Under the pieces are notes generated by a model. It saw only the letters and a program-made list of their open reading frames with translations. It did no database searches and was not told the DNA's origin. The position numbers and the translations under genes are program-made. Positions 1-6,359 of a stretch of DNA of 19,877 bases are shown here, piece after piece; position 1 is the stretch's first letter; every line of letters starts with the position of its first letter. This stretch comes from a bacterium. GTDB taxonomy: Bacteria; UBP15; UBA6099. Location of the stretch: NCBI GenBank assembly GCA_029564595.1, contig JAKQPS010000096.1, positions 1 to 19,877 of the forward strand, in the 5' to 3' direction.

Positions 1-1
1 G

Positions 2-1681
2 ATCGAACTGCCCAGAGACGCGATGCAGGGCGGCGAGGAATCCTACACTTACACGTACAACGCTCTGATCAATGTGACGAGCTATGACGCGACCGGAGCG
101 CCGACGACGGTGGCAAGCACCACATCCACCCTGACGTACAACGAAACGACGGAAAAAGTCACCGGGACGTTCTTCATCACGAGCATCCCAGTCGGCTCCA
201 ACTATGTTGTGGCGGCTCATGTGACGGAAAACAGCAACCACGCAGGACGCGCTGCGGCTGAAGGCGATGTCGAAGGTCCGGCATTAACGTTGCACATAGG
301 CGGATTGGTGGATACCATTCAAGACGGAGTTACATCTGATGTGACTTTGAATTTCGAGTCTCACATTAAGACCCTCGCCCTGATGTATTACGCAAAGAGC
401 CAAAGCGCGGCCCTGTCGAATACGAGCGTGATCACAAACGAAGTGAAAGCGGCTATAGCTTCATCTATCGATGAAATGTTCGCAGAAGCTCCCCCCGAAG
501 AGTTAATGATGATGATGTATTTTCTCATGATGGAAGAATTTGTCGGAGGCGATCCATATGATCCGCCGAATTGGAGCGGAGAGTTTCAGCAATTTCTGGC
601 AGGCATAGTAGCGCAAGCCGGACTCGACACGCATCCCAGCGGGCCCGGATTCGTAAGCGGCAGAATATATGACGCAGTGACCAGCGAACCCGTGGCAGAC
701 GGGCAAATTTATATCAATGGTGAATCAGCGTATTCCGATCAAGAGGGATTCTTTTCCGCGCAACCCGGAACTGGCGAGCATTTTTACACAATCAGCAAAG
801 ACGGGTATATCACCGCTCAAGCTAGAATAGTCGCCAACAATCAGTCAGGAGCTTCGGCCGGCACAATTTTCATCGTTCCCAGTTCTTATAGCGGCAATGG
901 AAGCGTTTGCGGAACTGTGGTCAACGCGTTGGACAACTCGGAGATGCCGGATATCAATGTGTCTTTAATACCCGGCCATAACTATCTGACGGGGAATTCC
1001 GCGGCGTCCGACGTCACTGACGAATACGGCGCGTACTGTGTCGAAGGCGTGCCCGCCGGGAACTACACCGCTGTGTTCTCAGGCGAGGGCATAATAACCT
1101 CAAGGATAGGCGTCGCAGTGGTCGGCGGCGAGACCGTTTCAGATTTCAACCAAAGCGTGGCTCCGGTATTCTTGGGAGATGGCGATTACAGGTTCGTGCT
1201 GACATGGGGCAGTTATCCTAGCGATTTGGATTCCCACATCCACATTCCGCTGAACGGCGGGGAGTCTTACTACCATGTGTATCATGGCGATGAAGGAAAC
1301 GCAGAATCCGAACCGATGACTATTCTTGACTTGGACGACACGGATTCTTACGGCCCAGAAACAATCACCATCGTTCAGCAATACTCGGAAGGAACTTATG
1401 TCTATTACGTTAATAATTACTCGGACAGCGAGGATACAAGCACAAGCCTGCTGACATCCGGCGCAAGAGTCGATGTCTACTCCGGCGATTCCTTGTTGAC
1501 ATCTTTCAACGTTCCCGCATCCGGCGTCGGCCCGATATGGATGGTCTGCACGCTCGACGGCGATGTCCTGACGCCTATCAATCAGATTGGAACTTATGAG
1601 AATTTCTCTGATTTGATACCGGATGACGGTTATTTCGAAGGAGAAGTCGAACCAAGAATTATCGCTAAGAAGTCTAAGTAA
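2..1681 (+). CDS. Secreted multi-domain protein with carboxypeptidase-regulatory-like and DUF2135/YfaP-like domains (5' end missing)
   Basis: The frame is open from base 2 with no stop, so the gene starts outside the window; the ATG at 23 is only an internal methionine. About nt 646-870 and 898-1140 encode two carboxypeptidase-regulatory-like beta-sandwich units (SGRIYDAVTSEPVADGQIY; CGTVVNALDNSEMPDINVSL), each with the usual Gly-Tyr/turn pattern. About nt 1180-1560 encodes a DUF2135/YfaP-like domain with the typical LTWGSYPSDLDSH and LDLDDTDSYGPETI motifs. The N-terminal part (to about nt 600) is less recognisable and contains a Met-rich helix (LMMMMYFLMMEEF, near nt 502-540). These domains are typical of surface or periplasmic proteins, but their molecular role is not known and no catalytic residues can be named. 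The gene ends in TAA 25 nt before a strong terminator. The domain assignments are from remembered family patterns. Confidence 0.85.
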   Translation: MELPRDAMQGGEESYTYTYNALINVTSYDATGAPTTVASTTSTLTYNETTEKVTGTFFITSIPVGSNYVVAAHVTENSNHAGRAAAEGDVEGPALTLHIGGLVDTIQDGVTSDVTLNFESHIKTLALMYYAKSQSAALSNTSVITNEVKAAIASSIDEMFAEAPPEELMMMMYFLMMEEFVGGDPYDPPNWSGEFQQFLAGIVAQAGLDTHPSGPGFVSGRIYDAVTSEPVADGQIYINGESAYSDQEGFFSAQPGTGEHFYTISKDGYITAQARIVANNQSGASAGTIFIVPSSYSGNGSVCGTVVNALDNSEMPDINVSLIPGHNYLTGNSAASDVTDEYGAYCVEGVPAGNYTAVFSGEGIITSRIGVAVVGGETVSDFNQSVAPVFLGDGDYRFVLTWGSYPSDLDSHIHIPLNGGESYYHVYHGDEGNAESEPMTILDLDDTDSYGPETITIVQQYSEGTYVYYVNNYSDSEDTSTSLLTSGARVDVYSGDSLLTSFNVPASGVGPIWMVCTLDGDVLTPINQIGTYENFSDLIPDDGYFEGEVEPRIIAKKSK

Positions 1682-1706
1682 TCGGTCATTCAGAAACGAA
1701 ACAAAG

Positions 1707-1737
1707 AAGCCGGGGATTCAACCCCGGCTTTTTTTTT
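1707..1737 (+). terminator. Rho-independent terminator of the secreted-protein gene
   Basis: A perfect 9-bp stem (AAGCCGGGG at 1707-1715, CCCCGGCTT at 1722-1730) with a 6-nt loop runs into nine T residues (1729-1737). It lies 25 nt after the stop codon of the gene ending at 1681 and separates it from what follows. Confidence 0.95.
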
Positions 1738-1829
1738 GCGAAAAGTTTTCTCTAAAACCTGAAACCAAACGAGCCGTCTGTTGTTACATAAGTAAGACAA
1801 AGAAAATTGGATGATCGGAGGGGATACCA

Positions 1830-1979
1830 ATGAAAGAGTCATCGGGAAGCTCGGGCGGTAGGCCGGAAACGGGACGGGACATGTCCCACATGTCATCCTC
1901 CGCATCGTGGGGGGAATACTGCGACGGAGGCTCTGAAGTGGAGCATTTGAAGGGACTATGGTGTTCATCCCGAAGTTGA
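1830..1979 (+). CDS. Possible 49-residue small protein, unknown
   Basis: ATG at 1830 follows a strong Shine-Dalgarno sequence (GGAGGGG at 1817-1823, spacer 6 nt), and the frame runs 49 codons to TGA at 1977-1979. The product would be Ser/Gly-rich at the start (MKESSGSSGG) with single Cys residues near the middle and end. It has no hydrophobic segment and no recognised domain. Codon choice does not clearly look coding, and the frame coincides with the hairpin-rich region described as a candidate RNA, so the ribosome-binding site may be accidental. It is listed because the spacing and strength of that site are as good as those of the real genes nearby. Confidence 0.2.
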   Translation: MKESSGSSGGRPETGRDMSHMSSSASWGEYCDGGSEVEHLKGLWCSSRS

Positions 1980-2106
1980 CGCGAGCGAAGCGCTTTGAAC
2001 GAAATGGGCGGACAATCCCTGCGGGGATAGCCGTTAACGATAGAGACGATAAATAGCGGAAGGCTTGCGAATCGCCCGACGCTTCTGGAATGGAATGCTG
2101 TATTGC

Positions 2107-2144
2107 GGGGGGGGGAGCCTGAAGGAGGGTTTCCCCCTTTTTCT
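2107..2144 (+). terminator. Rho-independent terminator after the candidate RNA
   Basis: A run of nine G (2107-2115) lets GGGGGA pair with TCCCCC (2132-2137), with an inner CCT/AGG pairing. The stem is followed by a T-rich tract (2138-2144). It closes a plus-strand transcript that must start within 1738-2100, because another terminator stands at 1707-1737. Confidence 0.75.
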
Positions 2145-2160
2145 TATTATGTCATCTTAT

Positions 2161-2185
2161 ACCGAATCCATCATTAGGATTCGGT
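2161..2185. promoter_or_regulatory. Perfect inverted repeat directly upstream of the endonuclease V promoter
   Basis: ACCGAATCC (2161-2169) and GGATTCGGT (2177-2185) form a perfect 9-bp inverted repeat with a 7-nt spacer. It ends one base before the proposed -35 element at 2186 and is followed by moderately T-rich sequence. It may be a repressor or activator operator, or a weaker second terminator isolating the endonuclease V operon. The sequence does not decide between them. Confidence 0.55.
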
Positions 2186-2214
2186 TTCAATTCGTTTTCT
2201 TCGCGGACTATAAT
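2186..2214 (+). promoter_or_regulatory. Promoter of the endonuclease V operon, leaderless type
   Basis: A perfect TATAAT at 2209-2214 lies 17 nt after TTCAAT (2186-2191, a 3 of 6 match to the -35 consensus). Only six bases separate the -10 box from the ATG at 2221, so transcription would be expected to begin at or next to the start codon, giving a leaderless message. No Shine-Dalgarno sequence is present, which fits. Confidence 0.65.
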
Positions 2215-2220
2215 ACCGTT

Positions 2221-2943
2221 ATGAAAGTCGGGATTCTTCACAGATGGGATGTGTCGCCTGCGGAAGCGGTGGCGATTCAAAAAGAGCTGGTCTGCAAAGC
2301 GACCGAAGAAAAACCTGCATGGAGATTGCCGAAGACGCTCGCGGCGGCGGATGTGTCATGCGAGAGGTTTTCCAAGCATATGTGCGCTGCGGTAGTGGTC
2401 GTGTCGTATCCTGAGATGGAGATTATAGAGACGGCGACTGCGGCGCTAGACACTGGTTTTCCATACGTGCCGGGATTGTTGTCGTTCAGAGAAGCTCCGG
2501 CGGCGCTGATGGCATTCGAGAAGCTCGCGTCAAAACCGGACGCCGTAATGATAGACGGACATGGAAAAGCGCATCCGAGGGGATTCGGTCTTGCTTGCCA
2601 CATCGGGCTTTCTTTGGATTTGCCTGCTTTCGGAGTGGCGAAATCGCCGCTTGCGGGCGAATATTCTAATGTGGGTAATGAGCGCGGAGATATGTCCGAC
2701 ATTATTTATAAAGGAAAGCCGGCAGGCGCGGCGCTTCGCACTAAAAGGGACGTCAAACCTGTTTTCGTTTCGGTTGGGCATAGAATAGACATCGAAACGG
2801 CGATTAGGATAACGCTTGAGTGCGCGCGGGGAACCCGACTGCCCTACCCTGCCCGATTGGCCCACGCCGCCGCGAATGATTTGAGAAAAGAGACGACTGC
2901 CGCAATCGCAATAATAACGACAGACGGGAACACACCATCATGA
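2221..2943 (+). CDS. nfi: Endonuclease V (deoxyinosine 3'-endonuclease)
   Basis: A 240-residue protein that aligns along its whole length with E. coli endonuclease V as I remember it. This enzyme nicks DNA (and in some lineages RNA) one nucleotide 3' of deaminated adenine (inosine). The family's acidic metal-binding residues are visible: D44 in AAADVS, E91 in PYVPGLLSFREAP and D112 in MIDGHG, followed by the conserved HPRGFGLACHIG block and VGHRI near the C-terminus. I chose ATG 2221 because the family starts here and TATAAT lies 6 nt upstream; the longer frame from 2065 would add 52 residues covering the promoter and terminator and has no family match. The protein should be cytoplasmic. Its stop overlaps the next gene's start (ATGA), so the two are probably translated in a coupled way. 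Confidence 0.95.
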   Translation: MKVGILHRWDVSPAEAVAIQKELVCKATEEKPAWRLPKTLAAADVSCERFSKHMCAAVVVVSYPEMEIIETATAALDTGFPYVPGLLSFREAPAALMAFEKLASKPDAVMIDGHGKAHPRGFGLACHIGLSLDLPAFGVAKSPLAGEYSNVGNERGDMSDIIYKGKPAGAALRTKRDVKPVFVSVGHRIDIETAIRITLECARGTRLPYPARLAHAAANDLRKETTAAIAIITTDGNTPS

Positions 2944-4520
2944 GCATCCATATTTCAATTCGCTATAAAATCATTGCCGCAACGATTGCGTTTGCAATTG
3001 TTTTCACAGGGCTTTGCGAAACATGGAACCGGGCAGAGGCCGCGGAGGCGGCTCAGGTTCAGCCGGCGCGAGCCGCGTTGGTGACGATAACGCACACGAA
3101 CGATCTTCACGGAACGGCGCGAGGCTCTGATTTCGCGTCCACCGCCGGGCTGCGGCCTGAACAGGGAATCCTCAGAGCCGCTTCGATTATAAGAAGCGTC
3201 CGGGCGGAGAACCCGAACACGCTCGCTCTCGACGCCGGGGACCTCCTTCACGGAACGCCTCTGGTATATTCATTCAAAGGCGAGCCGATGATTGAGTTGC
3301 TGAACACCGTTGGATATGACGCGATGACGCTAGGCAACCATGATTTCGAGTGGGGAATGGCAGCGCTGGAGAAACATGCCGCCAACGCGGACTTCGCCTT
3401 TCTGGCGGCGAACGCGCTGTTTCCCGCCGAGCGCGACTTTTCAAACGTGAAACCGTACATCATCCGAGAATTCGAAGGAGCAAGGATAGCGGTGGTCGGG
3501 CTTGCCACTCAACAGACCGAGGATTATATCTGGCCGCCATATCTTGAAGGAACGAGAATAACTCCTCCGGCGGACGCTCTGGCGGCTCTTATGCCTGAGA
3601 TTAAAGAGAAATCCGACTTCGTAATCGTCCTGTCGCATCTTGGATTCGAGCAGGACATGTTGCTTGCCCAGAACGCGACAGGGATCAATATGATTCTCGG
3701 CGGACACACCCACAAGAGAGTCTATCCTCCGGCGAAGGTCGGAGCGACGGAGGTTTTCAACTCAGGCAGCAGGGGCGAAGCGGTGGGGATTATCGAACTC
3801 CTTTTCTCTTTCGATGAGAAAGACAAAATCGTCGATGTAAAAACTAGCAACCGTCTTGTCGAGACATCTCTTGATATTCCGGAAGCGAAAGACCTCGCGG
3901 CGATATACGGCGCATACTTGGAGGAGTTCAAGAAGAAAACCGAATTGAAAATTGCGACAAGCTTGATTGACCTTGACGCGTCTGACGTCAGGCAAAAAGA
4001 GAACAGGTTGGGAAGGCGCATAGCAGACGCGATACGCAACGCCGCCGGGACGCAGATTGCAGTAATCGACACGACGTTGATAGGGGCCGGAATCCCGGAG
4101 GGCGACATCTCGCTGATTGATTTGCACGCCGTTCTTCCCGCGTACACGAGGCAGAATGTGGTGTCCGGAAAACTATCCGGAGCAAAACTGCGGGATGCGC
4201 TGGAACACTCGGTTTCAGGCTTTAGACATCCGATGCTGCTGCAGGTTTCAGGGCTTGAGTTTGCGCTTAACGCGGCGGCTCCCGCAGGTTCGCGGGTGAG
4301 CGATATTTTGATCGACGGAGTTCCGCTTGACGGCGCTTCATTTTATTCCGTCGCTTCGACAAGCCACCTGTTCATGGGCGGAACGGGGTTCAACTCTTTC
4401 CTGACGGCGATTGACATAACAGACCTCGGAAAGACTCTGCGCGAGGTGGTGGCGGAAGACCTCGCGGATGAATATTATATATGGCCTGAGTTCAAAGGCG
4501 CGGTCAAAATGATTCCGTAG
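2940..4520 (+). CDS. Exported 5'-nucleotidase/UshA-family metallophosphatase
   Basis: A 526-residue protein with an N-terminal hydrophobic signal segment (about residues 8-26) and an Ala-rich cleavage region, so probably periplasmic. The metallophosphatase domain (about 47-310) has all metal and catalytic motifs: NDLHG (D55, H57), DAGD (D98, D101), GNHDFE (N133, H134), SHLG (H233) and GGHTH (H256, H258). The C-terminal 5'-nucleotidase domain (about 335-500) is recognisable from RLGRRIADAIR, GKLSGAKLRDALE and GGTGFNSF. Odd features: the usual NGGGIR substrate loop reads DTTLIG (residues 377-382), so its conserved Arg is lost, and GGDGF reads GGTGF. The substrate may therefore not be an ordinary nucleotide. 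The start overlaps the endonuclease V stop by 4 nt, with only a weak ribosome-binding site, indicating translational coupling. Confidence 0.9.
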   Translation: MSIHISIRYKIIAATIAFAIVFTGLCETWNRAEAAEAAQVQPARAALVTITHTNDLHGTARGSDFASTAGLRPEQGILRAASIIRSVRAENPNTLALDAGDLLHGTPLVYSFKGEPMIELLNTVGYDAMTLGNHDFEWGMAALEKHAANADFAFLAANALFPAERDFSNVKPYIIREFEGARIAVVGLATQQTEDYIWPPYLEGTRITPPADALAALMPEIKEKSDFVIVLSHLGFEQDMLLAQNATGINMILGGHTHKRVYPPAKVGATEVFNSGSRGEAVGIIELLFSFDEKDKIVDVKTSNRLVETSLDIPEAKDLAAIYGAYLEEFKKKTELKIATSLIDLDASDVRQKENRLGRRIADAIRNAAGTQIAVIDTTLIGAGIPEGDISLIDLHAVLPAYTRQNVVSGKLSGAKLRDALEHSVSGFRHPMLLQVSGLEFALNAAAPAGSRVSDILIDGVPLDGASFYSVASTSHLFMGGTGFNSFLTAIDITDLGKTLREVVAEDLADEYYIWPEFKGAVKMIP

Positions 4521-4592
4521 GATTTGTCATCCGCGCCCGGCAGGAGATATACTTAACAGGCGACACAAGCGAAAAATGGATCCGGAGGGATT

Positions 4593-6275
4593 ATGAGCGA
4601 TTTGGAATATTTTGAGTATATTAGCGCGCCGAGAGTTGTTTTCGGAGCCGGAAGCGTCGATCAGGTAGGAAGGGTCGCCGCAAAGCTGAAGATGCGCAAG
4701 CCGTTGCTGATGATAGACGGGTTTTTCGCCGGAGCGGGGCTTGTGGAAAAGATAAAAGCGTCTCTGGAATCGGAGGGGCTTGCTCTCGCTGGAGAGATGT
4801 CGGACATTCCTCAGGATTCGGGGATAGAAGTTGTCAGACGCGGATATGAGCAGGCGAAAGACTGTGGCGCGGACGGGATAATCGCGCTTGGCGGCGGGAG
4901 CGTGATAGACACGGCGAAAGGCGCAAGGATAATGATGTCCGAAGGCGGAGAGCTGCCGGAAGGACTGAACGTGCTGAAAGGCGAAGCGCCGCCGTTGATA
5001 GCGATCCCGACCACCGCCGGAACAGGCAGCGAGGCGACATCTGCGGCTGTCATAAAGGACCGCGCGAGGAACCTGAAGATAAGTTTTTCTGATCCGGCGA
5101 TAATGCCGAACGCGGCGATTCTCGATCCGGAACTCACAATGTCGATGCCGCCGAGCGTCACAGCAGGCACAGGAATGGACGCGCTCGCGCATGCGATTGA
5201 GTCTCTGCATTCGACCAACAGCCAGCCGATAAGCGAGGGGGCCGCGCTTCAGGCGGCGAAGATGATATTTAGAAGTCTGCCCGCCGCCGTTGCGAACGGA
5301 GCGGACGCAGCCGCGCGAGGGGAGATGCTTCTAGCGTCTTTCTGCGCGGGGACGGCGTTCTCGAACACGCTTGTGGGGATAGTCCACGCGGCGGCGCATG
5401 CATGCGGGGCGGAATGCGGCGTCCCGCACGGAACGGCCTGCGGGCTGCTTCTTCCGTACGGAATGGAGTTCAATATCGAAGAGAGCGAGGACGCGTACGC
5501 GGCTGCGGCCGCCGCAATGGGAGTCGCCGCGCCGGGAATGAATCAGAGAGACGCGGCGGTCGCGGCGGTACGCGCGGTTCGCGGGCTTAATAAAAAGATT
5601 GGCTTGCCGCAAAGTTTGAAGGACGCGGGAGTTCCTGAAAACGCTTTGCCGGCGCTTGTGGAGAAAGCGTTGATGGACGGCACGATGTTCACCAATCCCA
5701 TCCAGCCAGATGAAGAAATGATGGCGGCGTTTTTCAGAAAAGCATGGAACGGAGTAGAGCCGCTAGCGGGAGATGCGAAGGAGGAAGCGAGCGCCGCGAC
5801 AGCCGCCCCGCCCTCCCCCGCCGATTCTGTTTCGACAGAAAAAACGGCCGAGCCGTCTCAGGAGCCTCAACCGGCGATAACGCTGGATGCTATGTACAAG
5901 GTGGCCGACAAGTTCGCGCGCAAACTCTTCCTGAATCCAAAAGTCACGGAGCAGCTTCAGAAATCCGGCATCATAGTGAGATTCATTTATTTCAACGAAA
6001 ACTGGGGAGACGAGGAAGCTGTGTTGACTGTTGATTGCAGCGCGGACCCCATAGCGATACACCTCGGCAAGAACGACATCGAGCCGGTGGTGTCAATGAG
6101 GATGCACACCGAGACGGCGCGCCTCTTCTGGCTTCAGAAAGTGAATATAATGAGCGCTATCAGCAAGGGCGAGATAGCGGTGATGGGCAAAGTGAACGAA
6201 GCGATGCGGCTGTTGCCCGTTATCCGGCCGGGTTTCTCCCTGTTCAAAGAAATGGGAGAGAAGAAGAGTCAATAG
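4593..6275 (+). CDS. Iron-containing alcohol dehydrogenase fused to an SCP2 sterol-carrier domain
   Basis: A 560-residue two-domain protein. Residues 1 to about 390 are a group III iron-dependent alcohol dehydrogenase: NAD(P)-binding GGGSVIDTAKG (100-110), PTTAGTGSEAT (139-149) and the metal ligands D196, H200, H265 and H279 in GMDALAHAIE and VHAAAHACGAECGVPHG. A flexible Ala/Pro/Ser/Glu linker (about 391-428) leads to an SCP2-like domain (about 430-555) with the typical VLTVDC, MRMHTETARLFWL and GEIAVMGKVNEAMRLLP segments, a fold that forms a hydrophobic tunnel for lipids. The family reaction is alcohol/aldehyde interconversion; the added domain suggests, by inference, a hydrophobic or acyl substrate. 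No signal peptide, so cytoplasmic. The start is supported by GGAGGG (4584-4589) 3 nt upstream. It follows the nucleotidase by 72 nt and could be co-transcribed. Confidence 0.92.
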   Translation: MSDLEYFEYISAPRVVFGAGSVDQVGRVAAKLKMRKPLLMIDGFFAGAGLVEKIKASLESEGLALAGEMSDIPQDSGIEVVRRGYEQAKDCGADGIIALGGGSVIDTAKGARIMMSEGGELPEGLNVLKGEAPPLIAIPTTAGTGSEATSAAVIKDRARNLKISFSDPAIMPNAAILDPELTMSMPPSVTAGTGMDALAHAIESLHSTNSQPISEGAALQAAKMIFRSLPAAVANGADAAARGEMLLASFCAGTAFSNTLVGIVHAAAHACGAECGVPHGTACGLLLPYGMEFNIEESEDAYAAAAAAMGVAAPGMNQRDAAVAAVRAVRGLNKKIGLPQSLKDAGVPENALPALVEKALMDGTMFTNPIQPDEEMMAAFFRKAWNGVEPLAGDAKEEASAATAAPPSPADSVSTEKTAEPSQEPQPAITLDAMYKVADKFARKLFLNPKVTEQLQKSGIIVRFIYFNENWGDEEAVLTVDCSADPIAIHLGKNDIEPVVSMRMHTETARLFWLQKVNIMSAISKGEIAVMGKVNEAMRLLPVIRPGFSLFKEMGEKKSQ

Positions 6276-6359
6276 CGAACCGGGCCGCCCGCAATGTGAA
6301 GAATAACCCCAAATCCTAATGGCGGATTCGCGCAAATAACGCCCGGCTTTAGTCCGGCA

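Larger units (their letters stand above)
1811..2145 (+). ncRNA. Candidate structured RNA of unknown family, ending at a terminator
   Basis: This stretch between two terminators has no convincing conventional gene but is dense in local hairpins. GATCGGAGG (1813-1821) pairs with CCTCCGCATC (1897-1906) with one bulge and encloses ATGA/TCAT (1830-1842) and the 12-base palindrome GGGACATGTCCC (1876-1887). Then come GCTC/GAGC (1930-1944), GGGA/TCCC (1952-1971) and ATCCC-TGCG-GGGAT (2015-2028). The 3' boundary is set by the terminator at 2107-2144; the 5' boundary is a guess, since no clear promoter is visible between 1738 and 1810. I compared it by memory with tmRNA, RNase P RNA, 6S RNA, SRP RNA, group I/II introns and common riboswitches, and found none of their signature sequences. 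It could instead be a messenger for the 49-residue frame at 1830-1979, with the hairpins as leader or attenuator structure. Confidence 0.4.

Noticed and set aside
1811-2106. tmRNA, RNase P RNA, 6S RNA, SRP RNA or group II intron
   Set aside because: None of the signature sequences I know for these RNAs occurs, and the ends do not pair convincingly.
2065-2220. 52-residue N-terminal extension of endonuclease V
   Set aside because: It would span a terminator, an inverted repeat and the TATAAT box, and has no counterpart in the family; ATG 2221 is the natural start.
4527-5210. 227-codon minus-strand frame
   Set aside because: Arg/His/Cys-rich translation antisense to the alcohol dehydrogenase motifs; a GC-rich shadow frame.
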